Below the pieces are notes generated by a model. The model saw only the letters and a list, made by a program, of their open reading frames with translations. It ran no database searches and had not been told where the DNA came from. This document shows positions 31,808 through 41,186 of a stretch of DNA of 64,000 nucleotides, piece by piece (the stretch's first letter is position 1; every line of letters begins with the position of its first letter). This stretch comes from Bradyrhizobium sp. CCBAU 51627 (GTDB lineage: Bacteria > Pseudomonadota > Alphaproteobacteria > Rhizobiales > Xanthobacteraceae). The stretch is taken from positions 62,001 through 126,000 of the forward strand of contig NZ_LBJG01000086.1 in NCBI RefSeq assembly GCF_028128765.1. Direction: 5' to 3'. The translations under genes and the position numbers were made by a program.

Positions 31808-32062
31808 TCAATCGTTGTCGTGATGAATCACGGTCTTGCTGCGGTTACCGAATTCATCCTCCTTCTTCATCACAGTGGTGCGGTCGGCGGGCTCGCGCTC
31901 CTTGATGACGGTAGTCCGATCGCGATCGCGATCACGATACTGGTGGGATTCGCCGACCGTCACGCCGGCGCCGACCGGACCGACGTGAACACCAACTTCA
32001 TCGGCAAACGCCGGCGCCGCGATAGCTGTGACCATGGCAGCGGCAAACAGACATTTCCTCAT
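31808..32062 (-). CDS. Small exported charged protein
   Basis: 84 residues. Signal peptide MRKCLFAAAMVTAIAAPAFA, a Gly/Val-rich segment, then a highly charged tail (YRDRDRDRTTVIKEREPADR) with repeated TTV(I/M)K units and HHDND end. GGAGGAGAGC precedes the ATG. A palindrome lies 49 bases upstream. Similar Arg/Asp-rich exported proteins occur in rhizobia; role unknown. Confidence 0.8.
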   Translation of the reverse strand: MRKCLFAAAMVTAIAAPAFADEVGVHVGPVGAGVTVGESHQYRDRDRDRTTVIKEREPADRTTVMKKEDEFGNRSKTVIHHDND

Positions 32063-32110
32063 TCCGCTCTCCTCCAATATCGTGCGAAGGGAATGCAGCA
32101 CTGCGACAGT

Positions 32111-32127
32111 TTGTTCCGGAGGAACAA
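32111..32127. promoter_or_regulatory. Palindrome upstream of small exported gene
   Basis: TTGTTCC-GGA-GGAACAA, perfect 7-bp arms. Read on the minus strand, GGAAC is followed 17 bases later by CATT, close to the EcfG general-stress promoter pattern GGAAC-N16/17-CGTT with one mismatch, leading into the gene starting at 32062. Either an operator or a stress promoter is possible. Confidence 0.35.
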
Positions 32128-32186
32128 CTGTTCCCGCGTTCCAGTAACCAGCTCCCAGCAGCCCTGTTTCCCGCTAGAATAGCTTC

Positions 32187-33416
32187 ATGAGACACGCTGA
32201 TTCCTCGGTCCACCGCACCCGCCGCGCCCTGCTCCAATCCACCCTCGGTGCAGCCGCGCTGCTGACCTTCCCGGCACGCGTCCTCGCCTCGCCTCCCGGC
32301 TTCGACGAATGGCGTGAGGGTTTTCGCGCTCGCGCAATGGCCAAGGGCATTTCGGCTGCGACCTGGCAGCGCGCGATGGCACGCATCGAGCCCGACATCA
32401 GCGTGTTCAAGCAGATGCGCAACCAACCGGAATTCCACGAGCAGATCTGGCAATACATCAACCGCCGCGTATCGGACTGGCGCATCGTCAACGGCAAGAT
32501 CGCGCTGAAGAACAACGAGGCGCTGTTCGCGCGCATCGAGCGCGATTTCGGCGTCGAGCGCGGCACGCTGCTCGCGCTGTGGGGCGTGGAGTCGGCTTAC
32601 GGCGATCCCCTCGTGCAGCAGAACCACATGACGCCGGTGTTTCCCTCGCTCGCCGCGCTCGCCTGGAATGAGCCGCGGCGAAAAGCCTATTGGGAGGCGG
32701 AGCTGCTCAATGCGCTACGGATCGTCGACAAGGGCTGGAGCACGCCCGAGGAGATGCGCGGCTCGTGGGCCGGGGCGATGGGCCATTCGCAATGGATGCC
32801 GGAGGTCTGGCTCAATGTCGGCATCGACTACGACGGCGACGGCAAGGTGTCGCCGTTCGGTAAGCCCGACGACGCGCTGGGTTCGACCGCAAAATATCTC
32901 GTCAATCGCGGCAAGTGGCATCGCGGCGAGCATTGGGGCTACGAGGTGCGCGCGCCGGGTGAGATGAGCGGCAGCCGAACCTACGCGGCATGGCAGGCGG
33001 CCGGCGTCACCCGCGCCGACGGCCAGGCCTTTCCGCAGCCGAATGCATCGGCACAGATGTGGACACCGGTCGCGGGCGGGCCGACTTTCCTGCTGGGGCC
33101 CAATTTCTACTCGGTGAAGAGCTACAATCCCTCGATGAACTATGCACTGGCGATCTGCCATCTGGGCGATCGCTGCCTGGGTGCACCGCCTTTCATCCAG
33201 CCGTTTCCCGGTTCAGAGCGCGTGCTGACGCTCGCCGAGGTTCAGGAAATGCAGACGCGACTGACCAGGGCCGGGTTCGATACCGGTGGCACCGACGGCC
33301 GCGTCGGCAATGACACCATGAAAGCGATCAAGGATTTCCAGCTACGCGCCGGAATCACGCCGGCCGATGGTTATGGCGGACTGAAAGTGCTGGCCAAGCT
33401 GCGGCATGGATCTTAA
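32187..33416 (+). CDS. Lytic murein transglycosylase with peptidoglycan-binding domain
   Basis: 409 residues, MltB family. A twin-arginine-like signal (HRTRRALLQSTLGAAALL) is followed by the catalytic domain: Glu135 in ALWGVESAYGDP, then GSWAGAMGHSQWMPEVW and a KYLVNRGKWHRGEHWGYEVR block. C-terminal residues 350-405 are a PG_binding_1 domain (VQEMQTRLTRAGFDTGGTDG). It cleaves glycan strands forming 1,6-anhydromuramyl ends in the periplasm. Confidence 0.92.
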   Translation: MRHADSSVHRTRRALLQSTLGAAALLTFPARVLASPPGFDEWREGFRARAMAKGISAATWQRAMARIEPDISVFKQMRNQPEFHEQIWQYINRRVSDWRIVNGKIALKNNEALFARIERDFGVERGTLLALWGVESAYGDPLVQQNHMTPVFPSLAALAWNEPRRKAYWEAELLNALRIVDKGWSTPEEMRGSWAGAMGHSQWMPEVWLNVGIDYDGDGKVSPFGKPDDALGSTAKYLVNRGKWHRGEHWGYEVRAPGEMSGSRTYAAWQAAGVTRADGQAFPQPNASAQMWTPVAGGPTFLLGPNFYSVKSYNPSMNYALAICHLGDRCLGAPPFIQPFPGSERVLTLAEVQEMQTRLTRAGFDTGGTDGRVGNDTMKAIKDFQLRAGITPADGYGGLKVLAKLRHGS

Positions 33417-33423
33417 GCCACCT

Positions 33424-34218
33424 TCAGTGCCGGTACTGCGGCTCTTCGGCATCGAGCTGGCGACGAATCGCGGCGAGATGCAGCCGCGCCGATTCGGCAT
33501 CGCCCTCGCGCATCTGCTTGTAGGTCGCGGCTGCGATCGCGGGATCGACCGGCAGCACTTTCCGTCCCGTCGACATCGCCAGCACCTGCACTTCGGCGGC
33601 GCGTTCAAGATAGTAGAGATCGTCCCAGGCTTCCGCGATCGTCGGCGCCAGTACCATCACGCCGTGATGCTTCATGAAGACGATGTCGGCGTCGCCCACC
33701 GCAGAGGCGATGCGCGCGCCTTCGCTGACGTCGAGCGCGAGGCCGTTGTAATCGCGATCGATCGCCGTGCGGCCGTAGAATTTCAGCGCGGTCTGGCCGG
33801 CCCAGATCAGGGGATCGCCCTCGGTCATCGACAAAGCGGTGGCGTAGGGCATGTGGGTGTGGAAGGCGACCTTCGCGCGCGGCAGTCGCTTGTGCATTTC
33901 GGCATGGATGTAGAACGCGGTCGCTTCGGGCACGCCCTCGCCGTCGAGCACGTTGCCATGAAAGTCGCAGATCAGGAGCTTTGACGCCGTCAACTCACGA
34001 AAGGCGTAACCGTAAGGGTTGACGAGGAACAGATCGTCGTGGCCCGGCACCACCGCCGAGAAGTGATTGCAGATTCCCTCCTCAAACCCGTTGCGGGCCG
34101 CCATGCGGAAGCAGGCGGCGAGGTCCTCGCGCGCTGTGCGGATCGCTTCCGTGGCAAGGTCCGGCCGGTTCGAACGGAATGGCGCGGCTGACGAAGAAGA
34201 GTGAAGGCTGTGCGCCAT
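33424..34218 (-). CDS. Class II aldolase/adducin family protein
   Basis: 264 residues from the ATG at 34218 (276 from a GTG at 34254). Metal-binding histidines sit in FHTHMPYATAL and MKHHGVMVLAP, and NHFSAVVPGHDDLFLVNPYG supplies the N-terminal phosphate-binding region. Class II aldolases of this type cleave or epimerise sugar phosphates; the substrate is unknown. It is downstream of the SDR gene on the same strand, 91 bases apart. Confidence 0.87.
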   Translation of the reverse strand: MAHSLHSSSSAAPFRSNRPDLATEAIRTAREDLAACFRMAARNGFEEGICNHFSAVVPGHDDLFLVNPYGYAFRELTASKLLICDFHGNVLDGEGVPEATAFYIHAEMHKRLPRAKVAFHTHMPYATALSMTEGDPLIWAGQTALKFYGRTAIDRDYNGLALDVSEGARIASAVGDADIVFMKHHGVMVLAPTIAEAWDDLYYLERAAEVQVLAMSTGRKVLPVDPAIAAATYKQMREGDAESARLHLAAIRRQLDAEEPQYRH

Positions 34219-34309
34219 GGCGAAGGACACCTTTGTCGGTCGGAAGCTACCCACCTTGTACAGGGGCTGCGCCTGCGCGTCAGCCCCTGCGGCGCCCCTG
34301 GCCTGCGTG

Positions 34310-35119
34310 TTACGCCCGCCGCGGCACGCCGCCGGCGTTCATTCCGCCGTCGATCACGAGCTCGCTGCCGGTGACATAGCGAGAGGCATCTGAGGCCAGA
34401 TACAGCACGCCGGAGGCAATCTCCGCCGCCTGCCCGGCACGGCCGAGCGGCGTTGCCATCCTGGCCCGCTCCTCGGGATCGATCGGCGCGTTCTGGCCTG
34501 CGCCGGTCGCGCCCGTCGGGATCTTGCCCCAGATCGGCGTGTCGATGATGCCGGGATGGACCGAGTTGACGCGGATGCCGTCGCCGGCGGCCGCGCATTC
34601 CATCGCGATCGACTTGGCGAACAGCCGGACGCCGCCCTTGGTGGCCGAATAGGCCGACAGGCCCGGCGCGCCGCGCAGGCCCGCGAGCGAGGACATCATG
34701 ACGATCGAGCCGCCGCCATGCTTGCGCATCAAAGGCAGGCAATGCTTGACCGAAAGAAAGACGCCGTCGAGATTGATCGCGTTCTGCCTGCGCCAGTCGG
34801 AGAGCGTCATGTCGGTGATCGAGGGCACGGCGATGCCGATGCCGGCATTGGAGACCATGATGTCGAGCCGGCCGTAGCGTTTGGCGATCTCGGCAACGAC
34901 CTCGATCCATCGCTCCTCGCTGGTCACGTCCTGCTCCAGGAAGATCGCCTTGCCGCCGGCTTTTGCCACGCGCGCGGCGAGTTCGGGGCCGCGCAGTTCG
35001 TCGATATCGGTGATGACGACCGTCGCGCCTTCGCGCGCGAACAGCTCGACGATCGCCTCGCCTATGCCGGACGCGCCGCCTGTAACCAGCGCGACCTTGC
35101 CCTCAACCTGCCCTGCCAT
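34310..35119 (-). CDS. Short-chain dehydrogenase/reductase
   Basis: 269 residues, classical SDR. Cofactor motif TGGASGIGEA (residues 14-23), an acidic residue in TDIDEL suggesting NAD preference, NAG motif in MVSNAGIGIA, catalytic Ser in MMSSLAG and YxxxK in YSATKGG. The C-terminal DGGMNAGG is typical. Substrate unknown. It is probably cotranscribed with the class II aldolase gene. Confidence 0.9.
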   Translation of the reverse strand: MAGQVEGKVALVTGGASGIGEAIVELFAREGATVVITDIDELRGPELAARVAKAGGKAIFLEQDVTSEERWIEVVAEIAKRYGRLDIMVSNAGIGIAVPSITDMTLSDWRRQNAINLDGVFLSVKHCLPLMRKHGGGSIVMMSSLAGLRGAPGLSAYSATKGGVRLFAKSIAMECAAAGDGIRVNSVHPGIIDTPIWGKIPTGATGAGQNAPIDPEERARMATPLGRAGQAAEIASGVLYLASDASRYVTGSELVIDGGMNAGGVPRRA

Positions 35120-35162
35120 GTTCACTCCCTTTCTTCTTTGTTGTTTATGCCGTTTGGGGTCG

Positions 35163-37004
35163 TCATCTAATCGTGGACGGCCCCTGATCCGGTAGCGCGA
35201 CGTCGATGACGCGAAATTGCACGCGCTCGGCACCCTGATAGCGATCGACCGACAGGGAGCCCGCGACATGCAGTTGCTGGCCGCGATTGGCGAGCAAGGC
35301 ATTGCCGAGCTTTTGCCCGACTGAACGGAACGCGATGCCATTGACGATGGCACCGTCGCCGGACTTGAAGCGAAGGCGCAGATGCGCCTGGCCGACCTCG
35401 TCGGCGAAGACCAGTTGATGCGCCGGCAGCGTCAGCACCGGCTCCGGGTTGCCGCTGCCGAAGGGACCGGCACGATTGAGTGTGGTCGCAAGCTCCGTCG
35501 TTACCGCCCGCGCCGAGACTGCGCCATCGATATAGAGCTCGTTGACATGGCGCGCCTCGGCAACATCCCTTGCCAGCGCGTTCTCGAGATAGGCGCGGAA
35601 TTCGGCCAGCTTCTCTTTCCGCAGCGTCACGCCCGCGGCCATCGCGTGGCCGCCGCCCTTGAGCAGAATGCCATCAGTGACCGCTTGCCGAACCACCTTG
35701 CCGAGATCGACGCCGGCGATGGAGCGGCCCGATCCGGTGCCGATGCCGCCGGGCTCGAGCGCAATCGCAAAAGCCGGCCGTGAGAACTTCTCCTTCAGCC
35801 GCGAGGCGACGAGGCCGACCACGCCAGGGTGCCAGCCTTCGGACGCGGTGACGATCACGCCGAGCTTGTCCTCCAGCCCGATCGATGCCAGCGCCTCGGC
35901 GTCGGCCTGCGCTTCGGCCGCCTGCTCGATGACGCGTCGCTCGCTGTTGAGGCGGTCGAGCTCGGCGGCGATCCGCGCAGCCTCGACGCTGTCGCCTTCC
36001 AGCAGGAGCCGTACGCCGAGGTCGGCCCGGCCGATGCGGCCGCCGGCATTGACGCGCGGCCCCAGCATGAAGCCGAGATGCCAGGCCTCCGGCGGACCAT
36101 TGAGCCGCGCCACATCCATCAGCGCGGTATGACCGACATGGTCGCGCCGCCGCATCGCGATCAGCCCTTTGGCGACGAAGGCGCGGTTCAGGCCGATCAG
36201 AGGTGCGACATCCGCGACGGTGCCGAGCGCGACGTGATGCAGCATACCGAGCAAATCGGGCTCGGGCATCTCCGCCGTCCAGAAGCTGCGCTGGCGCAGC
36301 TCTCTGTTGACCGCGACCAGCGTCACTAGCACGAGGCCGACAGCGGCGAGATGACCGAGGCCGGAGAGATCGTCGAGCCGGTTCGGATTGACCAGTGCAT
36401 CCACCTCCGGCAGCTCGGTGCCGGCCTGGTGATGATCGATCACAACCACGGACATGCCGAGACGCTTCGCTTCGGCGAGCGGCTCGATGCTGGTGGTGCC
36501 GCAATCGACGGTGACGAGCAGTGTCGCGCCCTTCGCCGCGAGTCCACGCACGGCTTCGACGTTCGGGCCGTAGCCTTCGAAAATGCGATCGGGAATGTGG
36601 ATCAGCGGATCGAGCCCGCAATGGCGCAGGTGCCAGGCGAGCAGCGCCGCCGAGGTGGCGCCGTCGACGTCGTAGTCGCCGAAGATCGCAACAGTCTCAC
36701 TCTTCGCGGCCGCATCCGCGATGCGTTTCGCGGCGGCCTCCATCTCCGTCACCGTGAACGGATCGGGCATGAGCTTGCGGATGGTCGGATCGAGGAAATC
36801 GGGTACGGCGTCGATATCGACGCCGCGGCCGGCCAGCACCCGCGCCAGCAGCTCCGGCAATTGGTGCTGCTGCACGATAGCGAGCGCCTTGGCCGCGCCG
36901 CGCGCATCCAGCCGGTCGCGCCAGAGCTTGTCGGTGAGCGAGCGCGCCACGCCCAGAAAGGTCTGGGGCATTTCGACAGGTAAGGCGATGGCGGGCGGCG
37001 TCAT
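35163..37004 (-). CDS. recJ: Single-stranded-DNA-specific exonuclease RecJ
   Basis: 613 residues. DHH-family motifs: IFGDYDVDGATSAALL (motif I), VTVDCGTTS, VVIDHHQAG (the DHH motif), and DHHA1 region with GGGHAMAAGVTL near residue 460; a C-terminal OB-type domain (LRLRFKSGDGAIVNGIAF) follows. RecJ is the 5'-3' exonuclease of recombination and mismatch repair. The start at 37004 gives a normal length; the frame extends upstream without similarity to the family. Confidence 0.94.
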   Translation of the reverse strand: MTPPAIALPVEMPQTFLGVARSLTDKLWRDRLDARGAAKALAIVQQHQLPELLARVLAGRGVDIDAVPDFLDPTIRKLMPDPFTVTEMEAAAKRIADAAAKSETVAIFGDYDVDGATSAALLAWHLRHCGLDPLIHIPDRIFEGYGPNVEAVRGLAAKGATLLVTVDCGTTSIEPLAEAKRLGMSVVVIDHHQAGTELPEVDALVNPNRLDDLSGLGHLAAVGLVLVTLVAVNRELRQRSFWTAEMPEPDLLGMLHHVALGTVADVAPLIGLNRAFVAKGLIAMRRRDHVGHTALMDVARLNGPPEAWHLGFMLGPRVNAGGRIGRADLGVRLLLEGDSVEAARIAAELDRLNSERRVIEQAAEAQADAEALASIGLEDKLGVIVTASEGWHPGVVGLVASRLKEKFSRPAFAIALEPGGIGTGSGRSIAGVDLGKVVRQAVTDGILLKGGGHAMAAGVTLRKEKLAEFRAYLENALARDVAEARHVNELYIDGAVSARAVTTELATTLNRAGPFGSGNPEPVLTLPAHQLVFADEVGQAHLRLRFKSGDGAIVNGIAFRSVGQKLGNALLANRGQQLHVAGSLSVDRYQGAERVQFRVIDVALPDQGPSTIR

Positions 37005-37276
37005 GATTCGCGGGTTCGAGTGGTACGGGCCTGGCAGCGGCGATGGCCGCATCTTTTCAGGATTCGGCGGGAATCCTCGGCCATTTGCAATGTCAGCGGC
37101 CCAGAAAGCGGTGGATTGCCGGAACACCGAGCGGATTGACTACCATTTGAGCAGCCGCACGCCCAGCAAATTAAGTGGGCGTTAGCCGGAATCTTCGACA
37201 ACGAGTCTTATTCGATCTGTAACCCGTTGTTCCCAGTTCATTGCAGATCAGACCGCATTGCCAAGGGAAGTCCCCG

Positions 37277-38353
37277 ATGTCTGCTGCGCTGGGTCTGAAA
37301 ACCAAGCCTGTCACCACCGGCCCCCGCGACGACGATTCCGACATCTCCGCGCTGATCAACCGCCTGACCGCGGAGGTCAACCAGATCGCGGTCGACAAGA
37401 CCAAATCGATCCAGCAGATCACCAACCAGATGAAGATGCTGGCGCTGAACGCGTTGATCGAGAGTTCGCGTGCCGGCGCACAAGGCGCGGGATTCGCCGT
37501 GGTGGCGCAGGAGGTGCGCGGCGTCGGCCAGCAGGTCGAGACCATCGCGCGCGAGCTCGAGACCCAGCTGACGAAACGCACCGGCGACCTGGTCGCCTCG
37601 ATCGAGCGTATGAGCCAGCGTTCACGCGGCGAGCGCATGATGGATCTGTCGCTCAACGCGGTCGAATTGATCGACCGCAACCTCTATGAGCGCACCTGCG
37701 ACGTGCGCTGGTGGGCGACCGATTCCGCCGTGGTCGATTGCGCGGCCTCGCCGGCCCCGGCCGCCGTCGCCTATGCCTCGCAGCGGCTCGGCGTCATCCT
37801 CGGCGCCTACACCGTCTATCTCGACCTCTGGCTCTGCGACCTCGACGGCAATGTCATCGCCAACGGCCGCGCCGACCGCTCCCGCGTCGTCGGCCAGAAC
37901 GTCGCCCACACCAAATGGTTTCGCGAGGCGAAAACCTTGCGTTCCGGCGACGACTATGTCGCCGGCGACGTCGAGAACCAGCCGCTGCTCGGCAACGCGC
38001 AGGTCGCAACCTATTGCGCCAGCGTTCGCGCCGGCGGCCAGGCCCATGGCGCGCCGATCGGCGTGCTCGCCATCCATTTCGACTGGGAGCCGCAGGCCCG
38101 CGCCATCGTTCAGGGCGTGCGCGTCGGCGACCATGACAAGGCGCGCGTGCTGCTGGTCGACTCGAACTTCCGCGTGATCGCCGCCTCCGACGGCCAGGGC
38201 ATTCTGAGCGAGCGCATCGCCCTGGCGCTGGGCGGCCAGCGCGCGGGCTTCTACCACGACCGGTCAGGCGCGATGATCGCATTCCATGCAACGCCCGGCT
38301 ACGAGACCTATCGCGGGCTCGGCTGGTACGGCGTCATCGTTTGCGGGGCGTGA
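37277..38353 (+). CDS. Soluble chemoreceptor-like protein with C-terminal sensor
   Basis: 358 residues, no membrane span. Residues about 30-100 match the signalling helix of methyl-accepting proteins (ITNQMKMLALNALIESSRAG, then GFAVVAQEVRGVGQQVETIA). The C-terminal 230 residues form a Cache-like ligand domain (GAYTVYLDLWLCDLDGNVIA, HTKWFREAKTL, IGVLAIHFDWEPQA). The order, short MCP helix first then sensor, is reversed relative to normal receptors. Likely cytoplasmic; whether it couples to CheA is unknown. Confidence 0.8.
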   Translation: MSAALGLKTKPVTTGPRDDDSDISALINRLTAEVNQIAVDKTKSIQQITNQMKMLALNALIESSRAGAQGAGFAVVAQEVRGVGQQVETIARELETQLTKRTGDLVASIERMSQRSRGERMMDLSLNAVELIDRNLYERTCDVRWWATDSAVVDCAASPAPAAVAYASQRLGVILGAYTVYLDLWLCDLDGNVIANGRADRSRVVGQNVAHTKWFREAKTLRSGDDYVAGDVENQPLLGNAQVATYCASVRAGGQAHGAPIGVLAIHFDWEPQARAIVQGVRVGDHDKARVLLVDSNFRVIAASDGQGILSERIALALGGQRAGFYHDRSGAMIAFHATPGYETYRGLGWYGVIVCGA

Positions 38354-38602
38354 GCCGAAGCCCGTCAGTTCGCGAAAACAACCCCATGCACAGTAGCCGG
38401 ACTGTTGTGGCGACAAGGTTTTTCGAGCGGCCGTCTTTCGATGGATCGGCACCAAGCGCCGCAAGGGTTAGCTGATCGCAACGGCCCGGTGCGCCCGATC
38501 GCACTGGCGGGACGTTTGACTCGTCGGGCAAAACACTGGCAGAATGGCATTATCGCAGCATTTGCCAGCCTATTGCGGCCGGCGAGCACCTTGCTCGCCG
38601 CG

Positions 38603-38824
38603 TCAGGTCGGCCGCTTTCCGATAAGACCCTGGACGGGCTCGCTGACGTTCGGCTGCAGCGCGTGCGAGACCATGGGCGGCGGTGCCGGCTGGGCTGGTG
38701 TCTCGATCTCCTTGCGCCCGAAGTCCGGCGCATGACGCTCGATGTAAAGCTGGCCTGCCACCAGCATGATGCCGGCGCAGAGCAGCACAAGACTGACCGT
38801 CACGAGGTCACGACAGTCGTCCAT
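38603..38824 (-). CDS. Small single-span membrane protein
   Basis: 73 residues from the ATG at 38824. One strong span (LVTVSLVLLCAGIMLVAGQLY) then a polar Pro-rich tail. GGGTGGGCGAC precedes the start. The start overlaps the end of another candidate small gene (38808-38936). Not recognised. Confidence 0.6.
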   Translation of the reverse strand: MDDCRDLVTVSLVLLCAGIMLVAGQLYIERHAPDFGRKEIETPAQPAPPPMVSHALQPNVSEPVQGLIGKRPT

Positions 38825-38936
38825 TGATGTCGCCCACCCAGATGTCGAAGCAGAGAACGTCGGCCCGCCCGGTCCGTTCCAGCACATGAACCACGATGAG
38901 CGCGCCGGAACGTTCTGGCCTGTCCCAAGATGACAT
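38808..38936 (-). CDS. Possible 42-residue protein
   Basis: 42 codons from ATG 38936, reading MSSWDRPERSGALIVVHVLE then a beta-like VLCFDIWVGDI. Third-position GC is high, as in real genes here, and it overlaps the next gene's start by 17 bases, which would suit coupling. No good ribosome site. The remaining 38937-39164 shows no further gene. Confidence 0.35.
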   Translation of the reverse strand: MSSWDRPERSGALIVVHVLERTGRADVLCFDIWVGDINGRLS

Positions 38937-39164
38937 GCGCCAGAGGCCGGTGTTGACCGGACCCACATCTCCCTGGTGGAGCGCGGAAGTGGAACGTTCC
39001 TGACCGGCTGTTGGTGCCGAGCGAAGGAGAACACCTGAAGCTGAAATTTGGATGATGCAGACCTTTGGCTGCTCCATTTGTTGGCGCTAGCTCGATTCAC
39101 CGTTTAGTGTACGACGACCGGAAGGGGCTGAAAGCAAGGTGCAGCCTTGCGGGGGGTGGAAACG

Positions 39165-40811
39165 ATGTTGGGACGCTTTACTTTCTTAATTTCAGTCTTG
39201 CTCCTGACAACACTACCGGCACTTGGCACCGAGCGGGTTGCGTTGGTAATTGGCAATGGTGCGTACATGACGGTACCAGCTCTTCCGAATCCAACACGAG
39301 ATGCGGCTGACGTTGCTCGCGCTTTGGAGCGCCTCGACTTCAAGGTCACTCAAGTAACCAATGGCACTGCCGTCGACATGCGCAAAGCAATCGTCGAGTT
39401 TGGCCGCGCTGCCGAAGGCTCGATGATGGCCGTCGTTTTTTACGCTGGCCACGGCATGGAGGCCGGAGGAGAAAATTGGCTGATTCCAACGGATGCCGAA
39501 TTGAGGAGCGACACAGATGTCGAGAGCGAAGCAGTCAGTCTGAGGTCTGTGAATCTCCAGGTGAGCAAGGCGCGACAGTTGGGATTGATCATTCTGGACG
39601 CGTGCCGCAACAACCCTTTTGAAGCAAAGATGAGGCGGTCCTTGGCCAGCCGCGCAGTTGCCCGTGGACTGGCCCCGACAGAACCAACAGACAATGTACT
39701 CATTGCATATGCTGCTCGCGACGGGACTACCGCAAGTGATGGGGACGGAAGGAACAGCCCTTTCACGACTGCGCTTCTTCGACACATCGAGACACCCGGA
39801 TTGGAGATCTCATTCCTTTTCCGTCGAGTTCGCGATGATGTCATGACCGCGACCAAGCGCGAGCAGCAGCCCTTTGTGTACGGGTCACTGTCAAAAGAGG
39901 AGATTTATCTTAAAGGACCGACCGCGAGTCCTCCCAATGCTCCGGCTTCAGGCGTCCCGGCCTCACCTGTTGTTCCTACGCCCCTCGAGCCCAAACCCAA
40001 CACTGACAACAGCACGCAAAAGCAAGCCCCGACCGCCAGCGCAGTCATTACTGATCGCGGCGCGTTCTCACCCGAGGATGGTCAACGCGTAACGGCAATA
40101 GCGACCAAACAGCAATTGAAAATGCCGGAATTCACCATCACGCCCAGCAAGTCGGATTCAGCGGGAGCGAACTCGAAGTTCGTCGGAGTGTGGTCCAGCA
40201 AGAAAGGATGGGGCGACGGCAAAGGCCGACATGCAATGCTGATCATTACTGATGTCTCGGCGACCGGCCTAGCCACCGGGTTCTATCTCTGGGGGCCACC
40301 CACGAAATCATCCTGGGTGAAAACGCCTGCGGGTTACTCCCGGTTCGCGGAGTACATTGACAAAGACGCTTTCTCGATGAAATACCGCGAGACGATCACT
40401 GTAAAATTCGACGCAAAGAACGTAATTAGCTTATCGAATTCAAATCCCGATCATCCCACAGAGCAGCCAACCATCGATCTCTATCCGGTCTGGCAGTTAG
40501 TCAAGCCAACACTGGCGGTGAGTTCTCCCTCAAATACTAAGGAGCACCCACAAAAGCCGAAGGAGCTCTCGACCAATTCGCCCTCGCCAATGGTCAGGCG
40601 CGAGGACCAATCGCGTTCGGCCAAGCAGGCGCAACAGCCGAGCGGAGATGCTCGATGTGACAGGATGCATGATCGGCTCGGCTGTCTCTGCGCTCTGCAA
40701 AACGGAGGCGGCATCTCGCCCGACGGCAAGAGTTGGTGGTCGAAACGCCGTACCACCGATGCTCCCAACGAGGCATTTGTCCGATGCCAAATCCGAGCGG
40801 GCAGGACGTAG
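39165..40811 (+). CDS. Exported caspase-like (C14, metacaspase) protein
   Basis: 548 residues. A signal peptide (FTFLISVLLLTTLPALGTE) is followed by a caspase fold: RVALVIGNGAYMTVPALPNP, His96 in FYAGHGMEAGG and Cys147 in LDACRNNPF, the expected dyad. A Pro/Ser/Thr linker (about 255-320) leads to a beta-rich domain and a Cys-containing C-terminal module (CDRMHDRLGCLCALQNGGG). Base composition is less GC-biased than the neighbours and an IS5-type remnant abuts its 3' end, so transfer is plausible. Substrate unknown. Confidence 0.85.
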   Translation: MLGRFTFLISVLLLTTLPALGTERVALVIGNGAYMTVPALPNPTRDAADVARALERLDFKVTQVTNGTAVDMRKAIVEFGRAAEGSMMAVVFYAGHGMEAGGENWLIPTDAELRSDTDVESEAVSLRSVNLQVSKARQLGLIILDACRNNPFEAKMRRSLASRAVARGLAPTEPTDNVLIAYAARDGTTASDGDGRNSPFTTALLRHIETPGLEISFLFRRVRDDVMTATKREQQPFVYGSLSKEEIYLKGPTASPPNAPASGVPASPVVPTPLEPKPNTDNSTQKQAPTASAVITDRGAFSPEDGQRVTAIATKQQLKMPEFTITPSKSDSAGANSKFVGVWSSKKGWGDGKGRHAMLIITDVSATGLATGFYLWGPPTKSSWVKTPAGYSRFAEYIDKDAFSMKYRETITVKFDAKNVISLSNSNPDHPTEQPTIDLYPVWQLVKPTLAVSSPSNTKEHPQKPKELSTNSPSPMVRREDQSRSAKQAQQPSGDARCDRMHDRLGCLCALQNGGGISPDGKSWWSKRRTTDAPNEAFVRCQIRAGRT

Positions 40812-40814
40812 ATC

Positions 40815-41068
40815 TCTCGGAGCCACAACCATAGCCGGAGAGATGCGAGTTGGACGTAGGCAAGGTAAGTTCCCGCAAGCCTGTCGTAGCGCGCCACACG
40901 ACGACGTTGTTTGATCCTGTTGAAGAACCGTTCGACCTGGTTGCGGTCGCGATTAAGATACGGGCTGAAGCAGATCAGATCGCTGCGATTGCTTTTCGGA
41001 GGATGTTGGCCCAGGCTCCCTTTTTCACGGCCAGTTCTCTTATCCAGTCGGCATCATAGCCACGGTGA
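40815..41068 (-). pseudogene. IS5-family transposase remnant
   Basis: On the minus strand the text reads GYDADWIRELAVKKGAWANI, then after a frameshift CFSPYLNRDRNQVERFFNRI and YLAYVQLASLRLWLWLRE, the C-terminal end of an IS5/IS427-type DDE transposase with its conserved Glu (VERFF). Only the last 80 or so codons remain and the frame is broken. Confidence 0.75.
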
Positions 41069-41071
41069 TTA

Positions 41072-41093
41072 CAGTCCAGCACTGTCACCGTAA
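41072..41093 (-). repeat. 22-bp IS-end fragment
   Basis: Reverse complement of TTACGGTGACAGTGCTGGACTG, exactly the first 22 bases of the fragment at 17152. It sits at the edge of the IS5-type remnant, so two different elements or their debris meet here. Bases 41094-41186 show nothing else. Confidence 0.6.
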
Positions 41094-41186
41094 CAGCCGT
41101 AACAGCGGAAGGCGGGACAAAAGAAAGCCGCCAGCCTTGGGGAAGCCGACGGCTTGGGTGGGGCCGCGTAGTGGGGACTACGCGAC

